From NCBI GenBank assembly GCA_910587065.1, contig CAJUMA010000006.1, forward strand, positions 1 through 35,873: DNA of 35,873 bases, in the 5' to 3' direction. Source of the DNA: an uncultured Bacilli bacterium (GTDB lineage: Bacteria; Bacillota_I; Bacilli_A; RF39; UBA660). Positions 6,639 through 13,246 of this stretch are shown here, piece after piece (the stretch's first letter is position 1; each line of letters begins with the position of its first letter). A program made the position numbers and the translations under genes. The notes under the pieces are model-generated. The model had not been told where the DNA came from, did not search any database, and was given only the letters and a program-made list of their open reading frames with translations.

Positions 6639-8910
6639 TATTATTTTTACAATTTGGACATCCTCTTCCTTTGTTCCTGTTAGCTATACTTGCTTGCCAT
6701 TCATGACTACATTTTGAGCATTTCCACCAAGCTTTTTTATTACTATTAGCCATAACCATATCTGGCTTTAAATTACCATTTTTTTCATAATGCCAGTCTC
6801 TTGCAAGTGCTGGATTAATAGTACCTAAATCATTATAGCCTTTAAGCACTTGTTTACTATGACAAATAGAGCATCCTCTTCCTTTGCTCCTATTAGCTAT
6901 ACTTGCTTCCCATTCGTGTCCTTTATTACACTTCCACCATACTTTTTTGCTACTATTTGGCATAACCATATCTGGTTTCAAATCACCATTCTTATTGTAA
7001 TTCCATTCTTTCACTAGTTCTAGGTTAACTGTTGCAAGATCGTTATATCCTTTAAGTAATTGTCTGTTTGCACAAATTGGACAACCATTTCCTTTATTTC
7101 TATTAGTTATACTTGCTTGCCATTCATGACCTTTATTACATTTCCACCATACTTTTTTTCTACTATTTGGCATAACCATATCTGGTTTCAAATCACCATT
7201 CTTATTGTAATTCCATTCTTTTACTAGTTCTGGGTTCATTGTTGCAAGGTCATTATATCCTTTAAGTACTTGTTGATTTACACATATCAAACAACCTGAT
7301 CCATTATTACGATTTTTTATACTTGCTTCCCATTCGTGTCCTTTATTACATTTCCACCATACATTTTTCTCTCTATTTGGCATAACCATATCTGGTTTTA
7401 AATCACCATTCTTATTGTAATTCCATTCTTTTGCTAGTTCTGGATTAACTGTTGCAAGGTCATTATATCCTTTAAGCAATTGTTGATTTGCACAAATTGG
7501 ACAACCAGTTCCATTATTTCGACTTCTTATTATTGCCTGCCATTCATGTCCTTTATTACATTTCCACCAAACTTTTTTAGCACTATTTGCTGTAACCATA
7601 TCTGGTTTCAAATTACCATTCTTCTCATAATGCCATTCTTTTGCAACACATGGATTAATAATCATTAAAGATTGATCTTTTTGATTATTTATAAAAGATT
7701 CATATATTAAAGCACGATCTCTATCTAAATTAACATCAATATTCTTATCTAAGTATTTTGTTATTAGTTCTATGGCAGATTTTATTCCAGCATCAGAATA
7801 TGCACATGGAATAATTTTTAAATATTTATTTTCTACACCTTCTTCTTTTGTATTTTCTTTTACTCTAAAAAGAAGAATCTTATTTTCCTTACAAAGTTTA
7901 TTTTTCCTTTCATCACTTTTTGAATTATTATGCCAAAATGAGCCATCATATTCAATAGCAATTTTTTCTGATGGAATAAAAATATCTAATTCCATTTTTA
8001 AATGATGGTCTCCATTTATAGCATCCGGAAATAATTTTTTTATATAAAAATAAATTGCTTGCTCTGGAAAAGATGTTTGTAATTCTTTCGCACAAATCGG
8101 ACAACCGGTTCCATTATTTCGACTACTTATTACTGCTCGCCATTCGTGCCCTTTATTGCACTTCCACCAGACCTTTTTTGTACTACTGTTTGCTGTAACC
8201 ATATCTGGTTTTAAATCACCATTCTTCTCGTAATTCCATTCTTTAGCTAATTTTGGATTAACTGTTGCAAGATCATTATAGCCTTTATGTACTTGCTGCC
8301 CAGTACAAATTGAACATCCTGTACCTCTATTCCTATTAATTACGCTAGCTTCCCATTCGTGTCCTTTGTTGCATATCCACCAGACCTTTTTACCACTATT
8401 AGCCATCACCATATTTGGCTTTAATTCGCCATTCTTTTCATAATTCCATTCTTTAGCTAATTTTGGATTTATTGTAGCAAGATCATTATAACCTTTAAGT
8501 AATTGCTTATTTGCACAAAAAGGACAATCTCTACCTCTACTTCTATTATCTATGCTAGCTTCCCATTCGTGTCCTTTGTTGCATATCCACCAGACCTTTT
8601 TACCACTATTAGCCATCACCATATTTGGCTTTAATTCGCCATTCTTTTCATAATTCCATTCTTTAGCTAATTTTGGATTAACTGTTGCAAGATCATTATA
8701 GCCGACAATAACTTGTCGTCCAGAACACTGAGGGCAGCCCGTTCCTTTATTTCTATTATTTATACTTGCTTCCCATTCATGCCCTTTGTTGCATATCCAC
8801 CAGATTTTTCGTTTAGAGCCAAGAAATAAATTTTCTAGGTTTATATTGATATTTTTTTTATAATTATATTCTTGCATTAAAGATTTATTATTAACTAACT
8901 TGTTAGACAT
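6616..8910 (-). CDS. nine-repeat zinc-ribbon (DUF4379) protein with a central PD-(D/E)XK nuclease-like domain
   Basis: About 764 residues. Nine ~70-residue repeats each carry WWxCNKGHEWxAxIxxRxxGxGCPxC, the Cys/His zinc-ribbon of the DUF4379 (PF14311) type, joined by YNDLATxNPxLxKEWNYxKNG linkers. Repeats 1-4 precede and 5-9 follow a nuclease-like domain at about residues 280-370. That domain shows E(QAIYFYIKK), ELDIFIP, IAIEYDGSFWH and a late LLFRVKE, the layout of Vsr/DUF559-like restriction folds, with candidate active-site residues E, D, E and possibly H. The best start is the ATG at 8910, eight bases after AGGTG; a longer frame to 8931 lacks a site. It has its own TGCTATAAT promoter and is divergent from the HEPN operon. 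Likely a DNA-binding nuclease of the mobile element; the target is unknown. Confidence 0.8.
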   Translation of the reverse strand: MSNKLVNNKSLMQEYNYKKNININLENLFLGSKRKIWWICNKGHEWEASINNRNKGTGCPQCSGRQVIVGYNDLATVNPKLAKEWNYEKNGELKPNMVMANSGKKVWWICNKGHEWEASIDNRSRGRDCPFCANKQLLKGYNDLATINPKLAKEWNYEKNGELKPNMVMANSGKKVWWICNKGHEWEASVINRNRGTGCSICTGQQVHKGYNDLATVNPKLAKEWNYEKNGDLKPDMVTANSSTKKVWWKCNKGHEWRAVISSRNNGTGCPICAKELQTSFPEQAIYFYIKKLFPDAINGDHHLKMELDIFIPSEKIAIEYDGSFWHNNSKSDERKNKLCKENKILLFRVKENTKEEGVENKYLKIIPCAYSDAGIKSAIELITKYLDKNIDVNLDRDRALIYESFINNQKDQSLMIINPCVAKEWHYEKNGNLKPDMVTANSAKKVWWKCNKGHEWQAIIRSRNNGTGCPICANQQLLKGYNDLATVNPELAKEWNYNKNGDLKPDMVMPNREKNVWWKCNKGHEWEASIKNRNNGSGCLICVNQQVLKGYNDLATMNPELVKEWNYNKNGDLKPDMVMPNSRKKVWWKCNKGHEWQASITNRNKGNGCPICANRQLLKGYNDLATVNLELVKEWNYNKNGDLKPDMVMPNSSKKVWWKCNKGHEWEASIANRSKGRGCSICHSKQVLKGYNDLGTINPALARDWHYEKNGNLKPDMVMANSNKKAWWKCSKCSHEWQASIANRNKGRGCPNCKNNKRDDYSS
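8344..8679 (-). repeat. 126-bp perfect tandem repeat within the zinc-ribbon gene
   Basis: Bases 8344-8469 and 8554-8679 are identical, with a period of 210 bp, equal to one protein repeat. They fall in protein repeats 2 and 3. Other repeats in the gene are similar but diverged, so this copy step is recent and repeat number may vary between strains. Confidence 0.85.
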
Positions 8911-8930
8911 ATAAACATCACCTACATACA

Positions 8931-8939
8931 ATTATAGCA
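8931..8939 (-). promoter_or_regulatory. extended -10 promoter of the zinc-ribbon nuclease gene
   Basis: On the minus strand TGCTATAAT lies about 20 bases upstream of the ATG at 8910. It is back to back with the promoter of the 9004 operon, 32 bp away. Confidence 0.6.
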
Positions 8940-8971
8940 TAAATTTAAAATTTAATTATTTATCAAAGATG

Positions 8972-8980
8972 TGATACAAT
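8972..8980 (+). promoter_or_regulatory. extended -10 promoter of the HEPN operon
   Basis: TGATACAAT (8972-8980) is an extended -10 element 23 bases before the ATG at 9004, with a strong AAAGGAGG site at 8992-8999. Confidence 0.55.
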
Positions 8981-9003
8981 AAATCTAATTAAAGGAGGAT
9001 AGC

Positions 9004-10728
9004 ATGGAATTACATGAATTAGGAATAATTAACACACAAATACCTAAATTTGGACCATACACTAGTGGAAAAATTAATAATTTATATATTATTTATAAAA
9101 ACAAAAAGATTTCAACTTATGTAAGTGTTAATTTTCAAGAATCAAAAAAAAGTGGACTATTTTTTTATGATATTAATGAGAATACAATAAATTGTTTAAA
9201 TAAAAAAGAATGTGAAGAAACTTTATCATTAATTGATAAAGTATTAGATAAAGAGAATTACTCTAAATTTATTTACTACATAGCCAATACAAAAAAAGAA
9301 AAAGAAATAATTGAAATAGGGAATTTTTTTATACCAATAGATAATAATTCTGAAAATTCTTTGTATGATGCTAATGCTGAAATTATCATAAAAGAAATTG
9401 ATAAAAGAGTAGAATGTAATATTTGTGTGCTTCATAGTTCATCTGGAATGGGAAAAACATTTATAAATTTTGATTGCGAAAATATATCAAAATCTGAATT
9501 ACAACACATTAATTTTTCATCAATGATAGATTTATCGTTAAACTTCAGTAAAAAACAAATAATTAATTTTGGAAATATTGTAAAATTTGAATCGGAAATT
9601 GATAAAATTAATATGGTTATTGATTCGATTCCAGGTTATCTTTTATCCAAACATATCTTAGGAAAATTAAATTTTAATAATCTGTCCCCTGGAGAAATGG
9701 TTAATCTTATTATTGAGTCAACGAAAGCAGTTAGGGCTGGACGAATAGATGGAACAAACTCAACAAAAAGAAAATTTAAATATATTACAATTCTTAACAA
9801 TTTTGATATTGAAGAAGATGAAATATTTATAGGTGATATTGTCATATCAAAAAAAATTAGAGAAAAAGATAAATTTAAATTAAACTCCGGAAAATACGTA
9901 TATATATCAATTTATGTAGTCGCTGATACTATTAATGAAGCAAAACAAATTGCTTTTAATAAGATTAGTAATGTAATTAATTTTATTGAATTAGTAAATA
10001 AAAATAGTTGTTTTTACAAGCTGTACAATAAAAATAAAGAATACAACAACTGGGATATTGAAGATTTAATAGTAGATTACAAATTAAATGATCAATTTTA
10101 TATCTATAATATTATTTTTCCAGAACAATATATATATGGAAGTAATAAGAACTTAATAGTCAAAAAAACAGGAAAAATTAGTAATACTAGTGAAATATTG
10201 GAATTTAAGGAACAATTAGAAAGCATTGTATACAATTATGATGAAAAGAAAAATAAAATGTTTAATGCAATATTTTGGTTAAACAAAACACTACAAGATT
10301 TATTTTATGACATAAACCAATCTATAATTTACATAAATATTGCAATTGAATATTCTGTATCACAAGAATCACCACAAAATTATTATAATGATTATCCAGA
10401 ATTGCAACAATTAGTAAATGAATTTAGAGAAATAATAGATGCAAAAATAATAGACAAAGAATTAAATAGTCGAGTAAAAAATATTGTTTCAAACATACAA
10501 TATGATAATTCTGTTAATGCTAGATTTTTCAATATGCTTGAAAGAATGAAAATAAAGTTAACAGAAAAACAAGAAAAGAATTATAGGGCGATAAGAAAAG
10601 CAAGAAATTCTATAATACACAATAACGAAGAGATTGATATTACACAGCACGATATAATAGAATGCTACATGACTATTTCTAAAGTTATTTTTTATAGAAT
10701 TACGGAGGAAATAAATGAATTTATATAA
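9004..10728 (+). CDS. unknown 574-residue protein with a C-terminal HEPN-like RX4H domain
   Basis: The family as a whole is not recognised. The last ~160 residues look like an Apea-like HEPN domain: helices around residues 415-450 (FNAIFWLNKTLQDLFYDI, AIEYSV), then a conserved-looking RKARNSIIHNN, where R534-X4-H539 matches the HEPN RNase signature, then a final helix. Known: HEPN domains are metal-independent RNases common in abortive infection and toxin-antitoxin systems. The N-terminal ~400 residues have no clear domain. A GMGKT at 148-152 resembles part of a P-loop but lacks the first Gly. It overlaps the next gene by 14 bp and so is translationally coupled. The promoter and AGGAGG start are clear. 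Codons are very AT-rich. Inferred: first gene of a two-gene defence-like cargo. Confidence 0.7.
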   Translation: MELHELGIINTQIPKFGPYTSGKINNLYIIYKNKKISTYVSVNFQESKKSGLFFYDINENTINCLNKKECEETLSLIDKVLDKENYSKFIYYIANTKKEKEIIEIGNFFIPIDNNSENSLYDANAEIIIKEIDKRVECNICVLHSSSGMGKTFINFDCENISKSELQHINFSSMIDLSLNFSKKQIINFGNIVKFESEIDKINMVIDSIPGYLLSKHILGKLNFNNLSPGEMVNLIIESTKAVRAGRIDGTNSTKRKFKYITILNNFDIEEDEIFIGDIVISKKIREKDKFKLNSGKYVYISIYVVADTINEAKQIAFNKISNVINFIELVNKNSCFYKLYNKNKEYNNWDIEDLIVDYKLNDQFYIYNIIFPEQYIYGSNKNLIVKKTGKISNTSEILEFKEQLESIVYNYDEKKNKMFNAIFWLNKTLQDLFYDINQSIIYINIAIEYSVSQESPQNYYNDYPELQQLVNEFREIIDAKIIDKELNSRVKNIVSNIQYDNSVNARFFNMLERMKIKLTEKQEKNYRAIRKARNSIIHNNEEIDITQHDIIECYMTISKVIFYRITEEINEFI

Positions 10729-11635
10729 ATATATAATTGAAATTATTAATAACTATAAAAAAGAATCATTAGTATTAAAAGATTATTATGATATAAAGCA
10801 CGAAATTAATGAGTTAAAAAAAGATTTCACATACAGTTTGTTCTTTCAATTAGCTGATGATCTTGCAAATAACTATTTTTATGCTCCTAACATTGCCATG
10901 CAACTATACAAGCAAAAGGAACAGAAAAAAGAATATGATGAAATTCTTTCAGAAGAAAGTTGTAGAAAAATCTTATCAAATGAAACAATAAAAAAATATG
11001 TAGATTTATCCACAAAAGTTAATACAGAAATATTTGAAAAGATTCAAAAAATGTTATCTCCTTTTGATAAAACTAAAAATAGTAAAGATAATTATCTTTA
11101 TAATAAATTTTATGATGAGCTTGGTTATCTTGGTTTCGGAAAAGTATTAAATAATTTTGCAAGTGGTAAAGATAATATAGATGAATACATTATGGAACGA
11201 AATAAATATATAAGAGAAAGCACATTTATTTTTCCATACAATATAATTTCGGCAGATTATTTTATAGATAAATTAGAAGAGAATAATAGAAATAACATTT
11301 TTAACTCTTTTGAAAGTATCAATATAATTTATACTATAATACACATCTTATTCTATGCAATTTTGGACGATAAAATAGTATATTTAGAAAAGAGTAATAT
11401 AAAAATATTAAAAACTAGAAGCAAAAACAACATTAAAAAAATAAAGTTTTCTAATAGTAGTATTGAATTCCTACTTGGATTCCCACTAATTGTTAAAATA
11501 AATGATGATATTTTCTTTACTCAAGAAGTTAACATGCAATTTGGAGAAAAAAATGAAACCACATGTGAATGTATAAAATTAGATTTTAGCGAAAAGGAGG
11601 CATTATCAATTTTTTCAATTTTAGATTTATCTTAA
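10715..11635 (+). CDS. unknown protein coupled to the HEPN-like gene
   Basis: A 306-residue protein, not recognised. It has no signal peptide or membrane span and is mostly helical and Lys/Asn-rich, with a Tyr-rich segment (YLYNKFYDELGYLGFGKVL, about 130-148). A possible beta-rich end (FLLGFPLIVKINDDIFFTQEV) occurs at about residues 252-272. Its ATG lies inside the 3' end of the 9004 gene behind a GGAGG, so the two proteins are probably made together and may interact. Its place between the HEPN-like gene and a DUF3990 remnant in a mobile element suggests a defence or toxin-antitoxin role, as inference only. Confidence 0.65.
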   Translation: MNLYKYIIEIINNYKKESLVLKDYYDIKHEINELKKDFTYSLFFQLADDLANNYFYAPNIAMQLYKQKEQKKEYDEILSEESCRKILSNETIKKYVDLSTKVNTEIFEKIQKMLSPFDKTKNSKDNYLYNKFYDELGYLGFGKVLNNFASGKDNIDEYIMERNKYIRESTFIFPYNIISADYFIDKLEENNRNNIFNSFESINIIYTIIHILFYAILDDKIVYLEKSNIKILKTRSKNNIKKIKFSNSSIEFLLGFPLIVKINDDIFFTQEVNMQFGEKNETTCECIKLDFSEKEALSIFSILDLS

Positions 11636-11671
11636 GGTATTATTAATATTATAATAACTTAAAAAAAGAAG

Positions 11672-12190
11672 GTGATTTTTATAATATCGTTCCATGGATC
11701 TCGTGAAACAAATTTAAAAGAATTCAAAATTATACCAAGAAAAAATAATACTTCTGAATTTGGCGATGGAATATATTTTACATCTAATTTTGAATAAGCC
11801 AAAAAATGGTCTTGCTATAAATCAAAAAAAGGTGCAATATATGAAATAGATATTAATACAGATAAACTTAAAGGCAAGAATTTAGAAAATGATGATTTGT
11901 TCTATTATTTATCATATTTAAATAGAATAGATTTAAAAGAACTTGTAGGTGAATGCTTAGATGAATTAGATGGTTTAGACTATGTTTATGGAAAAATGTT
12001 AAAAAATATAGATGAATTTAAGATAAATGCTGAAAAATTTAATGAAGATGATATTAAATTAGAAGAATTTAAAAAACTAACAGAATGGTTTGGCAAAGGT
12101 TATAATCAATATTGTTTTAAAACTGATAAGGCAGTTGATTTGGTAAATAGTTCAATAAAAAAAAATACACTATACATCTCGTACTGGTAG
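11672..12190 (+). pseudogene. DUF3990-like (ADP-ribosyltransferase-fold) gene with a nonsense codon
   Basis: Read from 11672 the frame gives an early FHGSRETNLKEF, then FGDGIYFTSNFE, then a TAA at 11795-11797. It continues in the same frame with AKKWSCYKSKKGAIYEI to the stop at 12190. The pattern HGS...FGxGxYxTxxxxQAxxW is that of DUF3990, a putative ADP-ribosyltransferase-like family often seen with DUF3791 partners. Here TAA stands where Gln (CAA) is usual, so one C-to-T change broke the gene. The expected start also looks damaged: AAGGTG is followed at the right distance (six bases) by ATA (11681), and only the GTG inside the ribosome site is a standard codon. The C-terminal 97 residues could be made from an internal TTG but would lack the conserved region. 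Confidence 0.75.
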
Positions 12191-12243
12191 AAATACAAAG
12201 ATAGTAAAGGTAAAAAAAATATAGTTTTAAAACAAAAATATAT

Positions 12244-12251
12244 GGTATAAT
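12244..12251 (+). promoter_or_regulatory. promoter of the structured leader
   Basis: TGGTATAAT at about 12243-12251 is an extended -10. It is followed not by a gene but by about 150 bases rich in inverted repeats. Confidence 0.5.
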
Positions 12252-12259
12252 ATATATAG

Positions 12260-12401
12260 ATGGATGATTTATATATCACCCTCAAGTGAGAAAAGTTGTG
12301 TAATCACTCAACTATGGCTCCATTGAGAGAATTACTCACACCCCGTGTGAGTTTTATATTTTCAAATTTATCCTATATCACTCGTTGATATGGGATTTTT
12401 T
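12260..12401 (+). ncRNA. candidate structured leader or small RNA with two terminators
   Basis: Downstream of an extended -10 promoter lie several stems: AGTTG/CAACT (12294-12313), CTCACAC/GTGTGAG with a CCC loop and T-rich tail (12335-12360), and a 10-bp stem TCCTATATCA/TGATATGGGA (12371-12395) followed by six T. Short CTCA(A) motifs recur between the stems, so alternative pairings are possible. A strong AAAGGAGG and a broken small gene follow at once. The layout (promoter, short RNA, terminator, ribosome site, gene) recalls type III toxin-antitoxin loci or an attenuated leader. No known RNA family motif is seen. Confidence 0.4.
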
Positions 12402-12425
12402 CATGTTTGAAAGGAGGATTCTCAA

Positions 12426-12709
12426 ATGAAAATAACCATAGAACCTTTAGAATTTCCTTTAAGTGTTAAAGAAAAATTTATGAAAATACCTAAATATCAA
12501 AACTACATATTGAATTTGTAAATGGGAAAAATATTCATTTTGATAAAACTAACCTTTCAATCAATGAACCACACAAAATTATTATTAGTAATGATTCATC
12601 TTGTATAATCTTATTATCTTATCCAAATGATAATAATTTATATTTGAATGATAATTTAGAAATTATTACTCTTGAATCAATAAAATTTTTGATTTTAAAA
12701 ATGTTGTAA
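12426..12709 (+). pseudogene. small unknown gene with a frameshift
   Basis: ATG at 12426 follows AAAGGAGG and encodes 31 residues, starting MKITIEPLEFPLSVKEKF, to TAA at 12519. Another frame takes over at 12512 (EFVNGKNIHFDKTNLS...) and runs about 65 codons to 12709. The two frames join smoothly into a ~95-residue acidic protein, so a single-base indel near 12505-12515 is likely. Family not recognised. It is preceded by the structured leader and followed by the recombinase promoter region. Confidence 0.5.
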
Positions 12710-12785
12710 AAAATAAATTTTTTGAAATTTTATTTTTCCATTTATTTATAGGGGTTTGCGAGCAAAAAATAATTTTTGATGTCCG

Positions 12786-12814
12786 TTTACTTTCCGGTTA
12801 AAATGTGGTATTAT
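12786..12814 (+). promoter_or_regulatory. promoter of the truncated serine recombinase
   Basis: TTTACT (12786-12791), a 17-bp spacer and TATTAT (12809-12814) with a TGG extension form a good sigma-A-type promoter. It directs transcription into a ~110-base leader containing a terminator. Confidence 0.6.
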
Positions 12815-12869
12815 GGTAATATACAAAAGTTCTAGGCAATCGTATATTTTATGTATTTTTGTAGTTCTT

Positions 12870-12898
12870 AACACAAGGAAATTCTCTTGTGTTTTTTT
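12870..12898 (+). terminator. attenuator-like terminator in the recombinase leader
   Basis: AACACAAG (12870-12877) pairs perfectly with CTTGTGTT (12886-12893), followed by a T run to 12898. It lies between the promoter and the recombinase start codon, so it would stop most transcripts before the gene unless relieved. Confidence 0.7.
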
Positions 12899-12926
12899 GT
12901 CGTTCAAAGAAAGGAGAAGAAAAAAT

Positions 12927-13055
12927 ATGAACGGAGAAAAGAAGAAATTTGTTGTAGGGATTTATCCTCGTGTTTCAACCGAGAATCAAAGTAGTTATTC
13001 CTTAATTTATCTTTTATGGTGGATAATTTTAATTTTGCTTTTTATGCTTTTCTAA
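12927..13055 (+). pseudogene. serine recombinase, N-terminal start only
   Basis: ATG at 12927 follows AAAGGAG and encodes MNGEKKKFVVGIYPRVSTENQ, the beginning of a resolvase/large serine recombinase catalytic domain with the nucleophile Ser at about residue 17 in RVS. After about 22 residues the frame turns into unrelated hydrophobic sequence (LIYLLWWIILILLF) and stops at 13055. Homology therefore ends near 13000. The rest of such a protein, minus ~120 residues, lies at 3552-5039 on the same strand. Confidence 0.75.
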
Positions 13056-13155
13056 CTTTAGTAGTTCCTTCTTTGATTATTTTTAGTGTAACTTTATAAA
13101 ATTGATTATACAAAATAGCAAGTATAATATAAAGAAAAACATATAGAAACCACAT
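13042..13155 (-). CDS. small single-span membrane peptide (37 residues)
   Basis: A short frame begins MWFLYVFLYIILAILYNQFY and ends in a basic tail (KIIKEGTTKVRKA). It has AGGTG six bases before its ATG and a TATAAT about 25 bases upstream (minus strand, near 13176). One hydrophobic helix plus a Lys/Arg tail resembles type I toxin or holin-like peptides, but no family is recognised. Its 3' end overlaps the recombinase remnant on the other strand by 14 bp. It could be chance, but the signals argue for a gene. Confidence 0.4.
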   Translation of the reverse strand: MWFLYVFLYIILAILYNQFYKVTLKIIKEGTTKVRKA

Positions 13156-13246
13156 TTAAATCACCTAATAATATTATACACTATTAATCATTTGTTTTAA
13201 TATTTTCCTCTACTGCTATTTAACTTTTTACATAATGAAATGGGTC

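Larger units (their letters stand above)
3580..13005. mobile_element. mobilizable element remnant, opened inside its own recombinase gene
   Basis: The left edge carries the recombinase C-terminal part and the right edge carries the promoter, leader and first residues of a serine recombinase, both on the plus strand. Joining right to left would give recombinase, oriT, MobV relaxase and cargo, a normal circular order for an integrative mobilizable element, but about 350 bp of catalytic domain are lost. The edges are inferred from where protein homology stops; no matching direct repeats are visible at them. Confidence 0.45.

Noticed and set aside
6640..8900. Regularly spaced DNA repeats that could suggest a CRISPR array
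   Set aside because: The ~210-bp period equals the protein repeat of an open zinc-ribbon gene, and the repeats are coding and diverged, with no short unique spacers.
9442..9460. Walker A (P-loop) in the 574-residue protein (SSSGMGKT)
   Set aside because: The first Gly of GxxxxGKT is Ser, and no Walker B or other ATPase motif follows, so no ATPase was called.
12246..12401. T-box or known riboswitch before the small gene
   Set aside because: No T-box core (AGGGTGG...) or other riboswitch consensus is visible, so it was only listed as a candidate structured RNA.
3580..13005. Direct repeats (att sites) at the element edges
   Set aside because: No convincing shared core was found between the sequences at about 3575-3590 and 12990-13005, so att sites were not called.
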